This document shows positions 44,559 through 53,758 of a stretch of DNA of 64,000 nucleotides, piece after piece. The position numbers and the translations under genes were made by a program. The DNA is from an uncultured Spirochaetota bacterium (lineage in GTDB: Bacteria; Spirochaetota; UBA4802; UBA5550). Within the stretch, counting starts at the first letter, position 1; each line of letters starts with the position of its first letter. Where the stretch lies: the NCBI GenBank assembly GCA_937872225.1, contig CALMRZ010000015.1, positions 1-64,000 on the forward strand, read 5' to 3'. The notes beneath the pieces were generated by a model. It was not told where the DNA came from. It made no database searches and worked only from the letters and a program-made list of their open reading frames with translations.

Positions 44559-46382
44559 ATGAATTCTTTTTTATCCATGCTTGGACAGGGCAGGGCGATC
44601 CTCTTCGACGGCGCCATGGGCACCATGATCTACGACAAGGGGATCTATATCAACCAGTGCTTTGACAACCTGAACCTGACCCAGCCACGCCTGATAGAGG
44701 AGATCCATGCAGAATACGTCAAGGCCGGCTGTGACGTGCTGGAGACCAACACCTTCGGTGCCAACCGAGTGAACCTTGCCAAGTATGCCCTGGCGGACAA
44801 GGTCCGCGAAATCAATGTCGCCGGGGCCGCACTCGCCCGCTCCGCCGGCGGAACCGGGATCCTGGTGGCCGGTTCCATGGGGCCCCTTTCGACCAATGTC
44901 GAGCCCCTGGGCGCCGTACGCTGTGAAGAAGCGGAAGAGGCGTACCGTGAACAGGCGGAGGCCCTTGTCGAAGGAGGCGTCGATCTTCTCATCCTGGAGA
45001 CCTTTGACCAGATCGACATGCTTGAAGCGGCCCTCGACGCGGTGCTCGCCCCGAAGAAGGTGCCCGTCATAGCCCAGGTGTCGGTCAACGAGGACGGCCG
45101 CACCACCTACGGCACGTCATTGAAACAGGCGGTCCAGTTCCTGAACGGGACCGGCGCCGACGTCATCGGCCTGAACTGCACCGTCGGCCCCGGGCCCATG
45201 CTCGAGCTCCTGAAAAAAATGACCCGCATGACGAAAAAGCCCATATCGGTCCAGCCCAACGCCGGCTATCCCCGCCACGTGGGGGGACGGAACATCTACA
45301 TGACCACGCCGGAGTACCTGTCCGAATACGCGGTGCAGTTCCTGGGCAACGGCGCGAGCATTATCGGCGGCTGCTGCGGAACCACGCCGAAGCACATCCG
45401 GGCGATGAAGCAGGCCATCAAGTCGCGCTTCCCGGAGAAGCGGGAGATCATCGTCGAGGAGGCCGCGGCCCGGGACACGGTCGACGCGGTACCCCTTGAA
45501 AAAAAATCCGCCATGGCGGCCAAGCTTGCCCGGGGCGAATTCGTCGTTTCCGTGGAGATAACCCCGCCGCGGGGCTGCGACGCCGGCGCCGTCATTGAAT
45601 CGTCCAAGCTGTTAAAGCAGAACGGCATCGACGCGGTGAACATCCCGGACGGCCCCCGCGCATCGGCGCGCCTGGCCCCCATGCCCCTGGCCATCCTCCT
45701 CGAACGCGAGGCGGGGATTGAGACGGTCCTCCATTACACCTGCCGGGACCGGAACATCATCGGCATGCAGTCGGATTTCCTCGGCGCCTACGCCGCCGGT
45801 CTACGCAATGTCCTGATCATCACCGGAGACCCGCCGAAGCTGGGAGACTATCCCGACGCCACGGCCGTGTTCGACCTTGACTCCATAGGGCTTGTCCGGG
45901 TCGTCCACGGATTAAACCATGGCCATGACATCGGCCGTCATCCCATCGGGAAGCCCACCGGCTTCCTTATCGGCGTCGGCGCCAATCCCGGCTTCGAGGA
46001 CCAGGAGCGGGAGATCGACCGGCTCTTCCAGAAGAAGGAGGCCGGCGCCGAGTTCGTGATCACCCAGCCGGTCTTTGACATCCGCCAGTTCGAGACCTTC
46101 ATGAAACGTATCGACGGCCTCGGCATACCGGTGATAGCCGGCCTCTGGCCCCTGGTGTCCCACCGGAACGCTGAATTCATGAACAACGAGGTGCCCGGGG
46201 TCATCGTGCCGCCGGACATCCTTGAACGGATGCGCAGGGCCGGCACCGGGCCTGAGGCGGTTAGGGAAGGTATAGACATTGCCCGCGAACTGCTGGCCGA
46301 CATGAAAGGCATGATACAGGGGGTGCAGATTTCCGCACCCTTCGGCCGCGTGCAGTATGCCCTGGATGTCCTGAAGGGGTAA
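44559..46382 (+). CDS. Homocysteine S-methyltransferase / MTHFR fusion
   Basis: A 607-residue bifunctional enzyme like YitJ. Residues about 1-300 form a homocysteine methyltransferase barrel: LFDGAMGTMIYDKG, ETNTFGANR, VIGLNCTVGPGP and GGCCGTTPKHIRAMKQ with zinc-binding cysteines. Residues about 320-607 form a methylenetetrahydrofolate reductase barrel: FVVSVEITPPRGCD, HYTCRDRN, LIITGDPPK and TQPVFDIRQFE. It reduces methylene-THF to methyl-THF, which MetH needs, and may itself transfer a methyl group from an S-methyl donor to homocysteine. MetH starts 4 bp later, so both are co-translated. Confidence 0.93.
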   Translation: MNSFLSMLGQGRAILFDGAMGTMIYDKGIYINQCFDNLNLTQPRLIEEIHAEYVKAGCDVLETNTFGANRVNLAKYALADKVREINVAGAALARSAGGTGILVAGSMGPLSTNVEPLGAVRCEEAEEAYREQAEALVEGGVDLLILETFDQIDMLEAALDAVLAPKKVPVIAQVSVNEDGRTTYGTSLKQAVQFLNGTGADVIGLNCTVGPGPMLELLKKMTRMTKKPISVQPNAGYPRHVGGRNIYMTTPEYLSEYAVQFLGNGASIIGGCCGTTPKHIRAMKQAIKSRFPEKREIIVEEAAARDTVDAVPLEKKSAMAAKLARGEFVVSVEITPPRGCDAGAVIESSKLLKQNGIDAVNIPDGPRASARLAPMPLAILLEREAGIETVLHYTCRDRNIIGMQSDFLGAYAAGLRNVLIITGDPPKLGDYPDATAVFDLDSIGLVRVVHGLNHGHDIGRHPIGKPTGFLIGVGANPGFEDQEREIDRLFQKKEAGAEFVITQPVFDIRQFETFMKRIDGLGIPVIAGLWPLVSHRNAEFMNNEVPGVIVPPDILERMRRAGTGPEAVREGIDIARELLADMKGMIQGVQISAPFGRVQYALDVLKG

Positions 46383-46386
46383 TGGG

Positions 46387-49300
46387 ATGAGCGGAGTTCA
46401 TGAAATTATCCGGCGGCTTGGTGAAGGGACCGTCCTCGTCTTCGACGGGGCCATGGGAACGGAAATCCAGAAGCTCTCCCTGTCTGACAAAGAATGGAAC
46501 GGCCATCACGGCTGCAACGAGGCCCTGAACCTCTTTGCGCCCGGTATCATCGGGAACATCCACCGCTCCTATCTGGCGGCCGGGGCCGATATCATCGAAA
46601 CCAATACCTTCGGTGCATCTGCGGCTGTTCTTTCCGAATACGGCCTGGGTGAGGAGTCGCGCTCCATTGCCCGCGCGGCCGCGGTCATCGCCCGCGAAGC
46701 GGCTGACGAAGTGAAAGACCGCCGATGCTTCGTTGCAGGCTCCCTGGGCCCCGGCACCAAGCTCCCTTCCCTGGGCCATACCGGCTTTGATGAAATCTAC
46801 GATTCCTATCTTCCGGCGATCCACGGCCTCCTGGACGGCGGCGTTGACCTGTTTCTTCTCGAGACCTGCCAGGACCCCCTGCAGATCAAGGCGTGCCTCT
46901 GCGCCATCAGGGACGCCATGGCCGGGCGTAACGTCCGCCTCCCCGTGGCGGCCAGCGTCACCGTTGAGACCACCGGCACCCTGCTGGTTGGTACTGAGGT
47001 GCAGGCCGCGGTCTCCATACTGGCCGGCATGGAGGTTGACATCATCGGCATCAACTGCGCCACCGGTCCGGGCCAGATGGCGCCCCACGTCCAGGAGCTG
47101 TGCCGGAGTTTCCCGGGCCCCGTTCTGGTCATGCCCAACGCCGGCCTTCCTCAGAACGTAAACGGAACCCTGGTCTATGCCATGAAGCCGGAGGACTTTG
47201 CCGGTGAACTGAAGAGATTCGTCGAGCAGTACGGCGTGAACATCGTCGGCGGCTGCTGCGGCACCTCGCCGGACCATATCAGGGCCCTGCGCACGGCCCT
47301 CGCCGGTATCCGCCCCCGGGACCGCGCCGTAACGCCGGTGCCCGGCGTCGCCAGCCTCTACCGCTTCCAGGAGCTCCGCCAGGAGCCGCCCCCCTTTTTC
47401 ATCGGGGAACGGGCCAACACCAACGGGAGCAAGCAGTTCCGGGAACACCTGCTGGCGGAAAACTGGGACGGCATGGTCGAAGTCGGGAAGAACCAGGCCC
47501 AGTCCGGGGCCCATGCCGTGGACCTCTGCGTCGCCTATGCGGGGCGTGACGAGGCCTCCGATATTATCCGCCTGGTCCCGCAGTTCGCTCTACAGGTAGC
47601 GCTCCCCCTGGTCATTGATTCCACCAGCCCCCGAACGATCGAGGCGGCCCTCAAGCGGTACGGCGGGCGCGCCATCATTAATTCCATAAATCTCGAAGAA
47701 GGGGAGGCCCGGGTCCGTGACGTCTGCAGGCTGGCCCGGCGCCACGGCGCCGCGGTCATTGCCCTCACCATAGACGAGGAGGGCATGGCCAGGACCGCTG
47801 AAAAGAAGCTCGCCGTCGCCCGGAGGCTGTACCGGATATCGGTGGAGGAGGAAGGTCTGAAACCCACGGACCTGGTCTTTGACCCCCTTACCTTCACCCT
47901 GGGGAGCGGCGACGAGACCCTCAGGACTGCGGCCATTGAGACCCTCCGCGGCATCGAGTTCATCAAGGAACACCTGCCCGGCGTATTCACCCTCCTGGGC
48001 CTGTCCAATATTTCCTTCGGCCTGAACCCCCGTTCCCGGCAGGTGCTGAATTCCGTGTTTCTCTACCGGGCGGTCCAGGCCGGCCTGGACCTGGCCATCG
48101 TCAACGTGGCCCAGATCGTGCCCGTCAGCCGCATAGACGGTGACGATTTAAAGATGGCGATGAACCTGATCGACAACACCGGATCTTCCAATCCCCTCCA
48201 TGAATTCATAAGGCATTTCGACCGGTACGCGGCGAACGCCGGTAAAGAGGACCGGACACCGGAAGAAACGCTCTCTCCGGAAGAGCGGCTCCGCCAGCGC
48301 CTGATTGACGGATCGCGCTCCGGCCTTGAAGAGATCCTGGAAACGCTTCTTGCCGGCACCGCCCCGGCAGGCATCATCAATACTATCCTGGTGCCGGCCA
48401 TGAAGCAGGTGGGCGAGCTTTTCGGAAGCGGCAGAATGCAGCTCCCCTTCGTGCTGCAGTCCGCCGAAGTAATGAAGCGGGCCGTGGACTACCTGAGCCC
48501 CCGCATGGACCGTGTTGAAGCGGCCCGAAAAAACAGCATTGTCCTGGCCACCGTGAAGGGAGACGTCCATGACATAGGGAAGAACCTGGTGGACATCATC
48601 CTGTCGAATAACGGGTTCCAGGTCTACAACCTGGGCATACGGGTCGACATAGAGGAAATAATAAGCAAGGCGCGTGAAACGGGGGCCGATGCCATCGGGA
48701 TGAGCGGGCTCCTGGTGAAATCGACCCAGGCCATGAAGGAAAACCTGGAGTTCATGAAGGCCCAGGGCCTGGACATACCGGTCCTCCTGGGGGGCGCGGC
48801 CCTCACCCGCGGCTTTGTCCTTGACGCGTGCGACCCGATCATCGATTCGCCGGTCATCTACTGCGAGGACGCCTTCCAGGGGCTCCGTGCCATGAATCTC
48901 CTGAAAGAAGGAAAGCTCGCGGAATACAGCGAGGCGGAAAAGGTCCGCTACGCGTCGCGCCCCATGCCGGCGCGTTCCTTCGCGACCGAAGATGTCGAGT
49001 CCGTGGGTCCCGCCCCGTCGATACCGGAGCCGCCCTTCTGGGGCAGCAGGGTCGCCGGCCCGATCCCGCCCGAATTGCTCTTCCCCTGTCTGAATGAAAG
49101 GGTCCTTTACAGGGCACGGTGGGGCTTCCGCCGCGGCGCCCTGACCCATGATGAATTCGAGTCCCTGATAAACAAGGAAGCGGGACCCGTGCTTCAGGCC
49201 ATGAAAGAGCGCCTCCTTCGTGAAGGCATCCTGACGCCGCGGGCCGTCCATGGCTACTGGCCCTGCGTTTCCGAAGGCGACACGGTCCTTATCCTGGACC

Positions 49301-49809
49301 CGGCCGACCGCTCCCGGGTAATCGGGCGGTTTCATTTTCCCCGGCAGAAAAAGGCGCCCCGCAGATCCATCGCTGATTTTTTCCTTCCCAGGGGAAGCGG
49401 CGCGGCTGACGTGATAGCCCTCCAGGCCGTCACCATCGGGCCGGGGCTGAATGACCTGGTGCACGACCTGTACGGGCAGGGGGAATACCGCGACTATCTT
49501 TTTTATCACGGCCTGGGAGTGGAACTGGCCGAGGCCCTGGCGGAGCTGTGGCACGGCACGGTCCGCGCGGAACTGGGAATCACGGCTCCCGGAGACGGCG
49601 CTCCGGAATCGCAGAAGGACCGGGGATTGCGCTACTCCTTCGGCTATCCTCCCTGCCCGAGCCTTGAGGACAACAGGAGCCTTCTCGACATTCTCGGCGC
49701 CGACCGCATCGGCATCGCCACCATGGAAAGCGGCGAAATGGTGCCGGAACAGTCGACCAGCGCCTTTATCGTCCACCATCCGAAGGCGCGGTATTTCACC
49801 ATCGAGTGA
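46387..49809 (+). CDS. metH: Cobalamin-dependent methionine synthase
   Basis: An 1140-residue full-length MetH. Residues about 1-310 bind homocysteine and zinc (FDGAMGTEIQ, GINCATGPGQ, GGCCGTSPDH). About 330-600 is the pterin-binding barrel (FIGERANTNGSKQF, VDLCVAYAGRDE, NISFGLNPRSRQ). About 640-880 is the B12 module with GDVHDIGKN, whose His is the lower axial ligand. About 900-1140 is the SAM-dependent activation domain (RARWGFRRGALTHDE, RYSFGYPPCPSLEDN). It needs the methyl-THF made by the upstream fusion enzyme. It is convergent with radC, with only 12 bp between stops. Confidence 0.96.
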   Translation: MSGVHEIIRRLGEGTVLVFDGAMGTEIQKLSLSDKEWNGHHGCNEALNLFAPGIIGNIHRSYLAAGADIIETNTFGASAAVLSEYGLGEESRSIARAAAVIAREAADEVKDRRCFVAGSLGPGTKLPSLGHTGFDEIYDSYLPAIHGLLDGGVDLFLLETCQDPLQIKACLCAIRDAMAGRNVRLPVAASVTVETTGTLLVGTEVQAAVSILAGMEVDIIGINCATGPGQMAPHVQELCRSFPGPVLVMPNAGLPQNVNGTLVYAMKPEDFAGELKRFVEQYGVNIVGGCCGTSPDHIRALRTALAGIRPRDRAVTPVPGVASLYRFQELRQEPPPFFIGERANTNGSKQFREHLLAENWDGMVEVGKNQAQSGAHAVDLCVAYAGRDEASDIIRLVPQFALQVALPLVIDSTSPRTIEAALKRYGGRAIINSINLEEGEARVRDVCRLARRHGAAVIALTIDEEGMARTAEKKLAVARRLYRISVEEEGLKPTDLVFDPLTFTLGSGDETLRTAAIETLRGIEFIKEHLPGVFTLLGLSNISFGLNPRSRQVLNSVFLYRAVQAGLDLAIVNVAQIVPVSRIDGDDLKMAMNLIDNTGSSNPLHEFIRHFDRYAANAGKEDRTPEETLSPEERLRQRLIDGSRSGLEEILETLLAGTAPAGIINTILVPAMKQVGELFGSGRMQLPFVLQSAEVMKRAVDYLSPRMDRVEAARKNSIVLATVKGDVHDIGKNLVDIILSNNGFQVYNLGIRVDIEEIISKARETGADAIGMSGLLVKSTQAMKENLEFMKAQGLDIPVLLGGAALTRGFVLDACDPIIDSPVIYCEDAFQGLRAMNLLKEGKLAEYSEAEKVRYASRPMPARSFATEDVESVGPAPSIPEPPFWGSRVAGPIPPELLFPCLNERVLYRARWGFRRGALTHDEFESLINKEAGPVLQAMKERLLREGILTPRAVHGYWPCVSEGDTVLILDPADRSRVIGRFHFPRQKKAPRRSIADFFLPRGSGAADVIALQAVTIGPGLNDLVHDLYGQGEYRDYLFYHGLGVELAEALAELWHGTVRAELGITAPGDGAPESQKDRGLRYSFGYPPCPSLEDNRSLLDILGADRIGIATMESGEMVPEQSTSAFIVHHPKARYFTIE

Positions 49810-49821
49810 CCTCCATCCCGT

Positions 49822-50514
49822 TCAGAGATACCCCCCTTCCTTGAAGCTGTAGTACGAGACATTGGTGATGATCACGTGGTCAAGGAGAGGGATCCCCACG
49901 ATGTTACCTGCTTCCGCCAGGCGTCGCGTCGTCTGAATGTCTTCCCGCGAGGGCGTGAGCTCCCCCGTGGGATGATTGTGGGCCACAATGACCGCTGCGC
50001 CGCCTTCGCGGATGGCGCCCCTGAATACCTCCCGGGGATGGACGATGGCCTCGGATACGGTGCCGGCGGAGACCATGGCATTTTTCAGCAGCCTGTTCTT
50101 GTTGTTCAGGACCAGGACCCGGAACTCCTCCCGGTCAAGGCAGGCCATCTGGGGCAAGAGGAGATTCCAGACCGCTCCCGGCGATTCAAGATGCCCCGCC
50201 AGGCCCGGCGCGGCAACGACGCGGCGGCCCATCTCAAAAGCGGCGTGTATCCGGACCGCCTTGGTGAAGCCGATGCCCTTGTTCCGGGCGAGTTCCCTGA
50301 TCCCGGCGGAGGCAATACCGCCCAGGCCTCCGAAACTCCGCAGCAGGGCGGTTGAAAGATCGACCACGTCAAGCTCCCGGGTCCCGGTCCCCACCATGAC
50401 GGCCAGGAGCTCCTGGTCTGACAGGGAACGAATCTCGGCGCCTTCCTGGCATTTCTGAACCGGCAGAAGATACCGGGACAGCATCGTCGGTGTGATGGTA
50501 ACGTCCGGCTGCAT
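49822..50514 (-). CDS. radC: RadC-family JAB-domain protein
   Basis: A 230-residue RadC/DUF2466 protein. The N-terminal half has helix-hairpin-helix-like repeats (SDQELLAVMVGTGTRE, ELARNKGIGFTKAVRIHAAFE). The C-terminal half is a JAB1/MPN metal domain with VVAHNHPTGELTPSREDI, a complete JAMM motif. The family was once linked to DNA repair, but its function remains unclear, and it often occurs near mobile DNA. Here it simply lies between metH (convergent) and the inverted repeat at 50608. Confidence 0.92.
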   Translation of the reverse strand: MQPDVTITPTMLSRYLLPVQKCQEGAEIRSLSDQELLAVMVGTGTRELDVVDLSTALLRSFGGLGGIASAGIRELARNKGIGFTKAVRIHAAFEMGRRVVAAPGLAGHLESPGAVWNLLLPQMACLDREEFRVLVLNNKNRLLKNAMVSAGTVSEAIVHPREVFRGAIREGGAAVIVAHNHPTGELTPSREDIQTTRRLAEAGNIVGIPLLDHVIITNVSYYSFKEGGYL

Positions 50515-50607
50515 ACCTGTGCTAACGAAGAAATACCATGCAAATTAAAAAATTTTGTTTGAAATAAAAAATCTCATCATGTAAAAACTGATGGTAGGCG
50601 ATACATT

Positions 50608-50708
50608 GTCCCTCCCTCTTGATGGGGGAGGGGCCGGTGGGGCTGGAAAAACACATGTCTCAATCAACAACAACACCCTCCCTTTGCCCCTTCCATCAAG
50701 GAAGGGGA
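50608..50708. repeat. MITE-like inverted repeat at a gene start
   Basis: About 100 bp with imperfect arms: the left arm has CCCTCCCTCTTGATGGGGGAG, shown here in part as CTTGATGGGGGAGGGG, and the right arm has CCCCTTCCATCAAGGAAGGG. They pair when one is reversed. It differs in sequence from the copies at 10382 and 14735 but has the same palindromic form. Its right end supplies AAGGAAGGGG, the likely ribosome-binding site of the next gene. Confidence 0.6.
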
Positions 50709-50711
50709 ACA

Positions 50712-52580
50712 GTGAAAACACGGTTTCGAGGAACAACTATCCGCGCCGTCCTTCTCTGCCTGACGATTCAGGCCGGACTGATGGTATCCGGTCCGATCCC
50801 TTCTGAAGCCCGGCCCCTTGATGAATTTCTCAAGGAAAAAAACGCGGGAAATTATACCGGCGCCCTTGATGCGCTGGGGAAAACCGACCCGGACCCGGCC
50901 GATCCGGCATCGATCGAGGTCGCCCTTTTCATGATCGGGGAGCTGATGCGCTACCCGGAACTGCACGACCGCGCCGGAAAGGTCCTCGACCGTATCGCGG
51001 CCGGAATTGCAAATATCCATCCGCATCTGACTGGTCGCATCGACCAGATGAGGACCGCATGGTGCCTCAGCAGGGGAGACATCAAGGGTGCTGAAGCCCT
51101 TCAGAAAAGTCTTTCCTTCCTTGATTTTCAGGCCATGGGTCCCTTTAAGAACGGCTGCGTGGAGGATTTTGACCGGTCCTACCGGCCGGAGCAGTCCTTT
51201 GAACATACGCAGACTTGCCCGGGAAAATTATCCGCTGTTACGTGGTTTTCCGTGCGCCCTGACAGGACCGGTTCGATCAGCTTCAACGAACTTTTCCCTG
51301 AAACCGGCCACTCCTTTTTTTACCTGGCCCGGACCATCATGGCGCCTCAGAAGGGTGAATATTACCTCATCCTGGGGAAAACCGGGTACACCGACCTCTG
51401 GCTTGACGGCACGAGGATTTTCTCCGACCGGACCGGGCACGGCTTCTGCCATGACCAGTACTTCATCCGGGTTTTGCTCCCGGCCGGACCGCACCGCCTC
51501 CTCATCAAGGCGGGCGATTCCGCCGGCGGTATCCAGGTATCGATGAGGGTGGCCGCGGTTGACGGCACCAGGGTCCCCGCCGGGATTTCCGATGCCGCAG
51601 GTCAGCCCGGCCAGGCATCCCTCCTCGGCATAACCTTCTTCCCCGCCCTGGCAGGGCTGCTGAACATCGGTGAGCCCGGCCCCGACGAGCTGTTCAATGC
51701 GGGATATCTTTTTCTCGCATCGCGCCTCGGGGACAGCGAGAACAACAGGGGCCTTCGCCTTCTTTCCGCCGTTCCGGAAGGCCACCCGCTCTATTCATCA
51801 GCGTGCCGCTCTATCGCCCTGGCCCACGGTGATATCGAGGCGCGGGACCGGTATCTGAACAGGTCCATCCGGGCAGACCCGGGTAATATTGAATCCCTGA
51901 GGGAGCTGGCCGTTTTGAAAATTTCCCATGGATTCGCATACGAAGCTTATTCGCTTATTGATTCCATAAAAAAAATTAGTCCCCATTCTCCCTGGCGCCA
52001 TGAATTGTTGGCGCGCCTTTTCATCAAACAACAATGGCATCCCGAGGCCATGCGCCACGCTGCCGCGCTCAAGCATACTCTTTATCGTTCAGTCGGTCTG
52101 TCGCTGGAAGCTTCCATGTTTAACTCAGAATCGGATTATTCCCGCTCAATCCCCGACCTTGAAGAGCTTATACGAATCGATTCGTTTAACCTTTCATGGC
52201 ACAGGGATCTCCTTGACTGCAATGATAAGATCGGCCGCTACGACCTTTCCGAACAGTTGCTCCTGCGCATGGTAGCCCTGTATCCAAACAACAGTACGCT
52301 GAAACTACGCCTTGCCCGGGTTGTAGAATTTGGACACGGACCGGTCCAGGCACTTCCCTTTCTCACGGCAGCCATCAAAACAGCCCCGGGCAACGGGGAT
52401 ATCCTCATGCATCTTGGCCTGATATACCATAAAATCGGGAAAAAGGAACTGGCTGTATATCACCTTGAACTCGCGTGCCGGCACAACCCCGGCAACCGAT
52501 GGCTCAGAGACTATCTGGATACCATCACGGGCAGCGGAAAAAAAATCCCGGACCGGACAATCCTCCCCCTGTCACCATAA
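50712..52580 (+). CDS. Secreted TPR-repeat protein
   Basis: About 622 residues from GTG 50712, which follows AAGGAAGGGG by 4 bases. The signal peptide is TTIRAVLLCLTIQAGLMVSG, with cleavage likely after SEA. The middle (about 160-310) contains a beta-rich segment (GEYYLILGKTGYTDLWLDG, GPHRLLIKAGDS) reminiscent of PA14-like carbohydrate-binding folds. The C-terminal half (about 400-615) holds TPR-like helix pairs (NIESLRELAVLKISHGFAYE, GDILMHLGLIYHKIGKKELA). A periplasmic scaffold or carbohydrate-linked role is inferred. The 3' end overlaps the convergent phospholipase D-like gene by 9 bp. Confidence 0.75.
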   Translation: MKTRFRGTTIRAVLLCLTIQAGLMVSGPIPSEARPLDEFLKEKNAGNYTGALDALGKTDPDPADPASIEVALFMIGELMRYPELHDRAGKVLDRIAAGIANIHPHLTGRIDQMRTAWCLSRGDIKGAEALQKSLSFLDFQAMGPFKNGCVEDFDRSYRPEQSFEHTQTCPGKLSAVTWFSVRPDRTGSISFNELFPETGHSFFYLARTIMAPQKGEYYLILGKTGYTDLWLDGTRIFSDRTGHGFCHDQYFIRVLLPAGPHRLLIKAGDSAGGIQVSMRVAAVDGTRVPAGISDAAGQPGQASLLGITFFPALAGLLNIGEPGPDELFNAGYLFLASRLGDSENNRGLRLLSAVPEGHPLYSSACRSIALAHGDIEARDRYLNRSIRADPGNIESLRELAVLKISHGFAYEAYSLIDSIKKISPHSPWRHELLARLFIKQQWHPEAMRHAAALKHTLYRSVGLSLEASMFNSESDYSRSIPDLEELIRIDSFNLSWHRDLLDCNDKIGRYDLSEQLLLRMVALYPNNSTLKLRLARVVEFGHGPVQALPFLTAAIKTAPGNGDILMHLGLIYHKIGKKELAVYHLELACRHNPGNRWLRDYLDTITGSGKKIPDRTILPLSP

Positions 52581-53615
52581 CCGCTTGAATTCAGACATGA
52601 ACGCGGAGGCTATTTCCCTGTTGTCGATGATGAGGATGTTTTCGTCATTGGACCTATTGGCGTTTCTTGAAAAATTATACGACCCCATGATTACCCGTTC
52701 CCCGTCAATGATGATCACCTTGTGGTGCATCGCTCCCCGGTTGTGGTCCAGCCGCACCGGCAGTCCTTCAAGTTTCATTTTGACGTACTGCGAGTGGCCG
52801 GTTTTAGCCCCCCGGCGCTCGAATATGCCCTGCACGGTGACGCCGGACTTGAATTTTTTAATCATCATTTCCCCGATCCCGGCGCTGGTAAAGGAAAAAG
52901 CCATGAAATAAATGGAGGATTTCGCCTTCTCCAGCCGCTTGAGTATGATCCGCTCAACATTGTCTTCGGGGGCGAAATAGGCGTTGATGTCGGTCCCCTC
53001 GATGTTCACGTGATAGTTCCTGCGCAGGTCGGCAAAGGGCCCCTCCTCCTTCCGGTTGCCGAAGATCTCCTCGTCGAACATTTCAAGGAACTCGTTTTTA
53101 TATATGTCGGCGAGGATCGGAGAATATATCAGGATGGCGTTATTGTTGTTTCTGACCGAATCGTTGACCGTGGGATTGTACGATCCGGTCCAGAGATATT
53201 TCCCGTCGATCACGGCGAATTTATTGTGCATGAGGCCCCGCCGACGCGGCGGATCAGAAACCATTTCAATGCCGGCGTCTTCCAGGCGCTTCAGGAAACG
53301 GGTCCCCTTCCCCTTTTTTGCCCTCATGGTGTCATGTTCCGTGACAAGCTTCACCGCCACGCCCCGTTTCCGCGCGTCCACCAGGGCATCAATTATAGCA
53401 GGGGACGATATCTCGTAAAATGCCCCGTAAATGCTTTCTTCCGCCCTGCCGAGTAGGGCCGTCAGGCCCGCTTCGGGATTGACCGTTTTAGAAAGCACGG
53501 CCCATTTTCCCGGCGACGTGAAATAGAGCTTCCACCACCCGGCCCCGTCACCTCCTGCGGGTATCGCCAGGGCCAGAAACGCGGCCAGGGCCACGGTTAT
53601 GATTCGATGGATCAA
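52572..53615 (-). CDS. Exported phospholipase D-like protein
   Basis: About 347 residues from TTG 53615, which follows GAGGTG by 7 bases and begins a signal peptide (RIITVALAAFLALAIPAGGDG). Two HxKxxxxD motifs are present: HNKFAVIDGKYLWTGSYN and HHKVIIIDGERVIMGSYNFS. Both active-site halves of the PLD superfamily are therefore complete. Members cleave phosphodiesters, as phospholipases, cardiolipin synthases or nucleases (Nuc-like). With export to the periplasm, nuclease or lipid hydrolysis are both possible. A longer frame to 53762 crosses the terminator of the upstream gene and is rejected. Confidence 0.83.
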   Translation of the reverse strand: MIHRIITVALAAFLALAIPAGGDGAGWWKLYFTSPGKWAVLSKTVNPEAGLTALLGRAEESIYGAFYEISSPAIIDALVDARKRGVAVKLVTEHDTMRAKKGKGTRFLKRLEDAGIEMVSDPPRRRGLMHNKFAVIDGKYLWTGSYNPTVNDSVRNNNNAILIYSPILADIYKNEFLEMFDEEIFGNRKEEGPFADLRRNYHVNIEGTDINAYFAPEDNVERIILKRLEKAKSSIYFMAFSFTSAGIGEMMIKKFKSGVTVQGIFERRGAKTGHSQYVKMKLEGLPVRLDHNRGAMHHKVIIIDGERVIMGSYNFSRNANRSNDENILIIDNREIASAFMSEFKRLW

Positions 53616-53699
53616 AGAAGGGCACCTCACTGTGGCATTCAGGGCCGTACCGGCCCCGGGATCATCTGCCTGGTATAACGAACAAATCATCCGATTAAT

Positions 53700-53725
53700 G
53701 AAAAAAAGCCGGAAAAAAACCGGCT
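53700..53725 (-). terminator. Leftward intrinsic terminator
   Basis: On the - strand AGCCGG and CCGGCT form a 6-bp stem around a T7 loop, followed by seven more T. It lies 34 bp after the stop of the 319-residue gene and just before the PLD-like gene, and so ends the upstream operon. Confidence 0.65.
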
Positions 53726-53758
53726 CCCTGGTGAAACGGGCACGATGCCGCGGCCATT

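Noticed and set aside
49822-50514. radC as sign of a mobile element
   Set aside because: No other mobile gene adjoins it and its base composition matches the chromosome.
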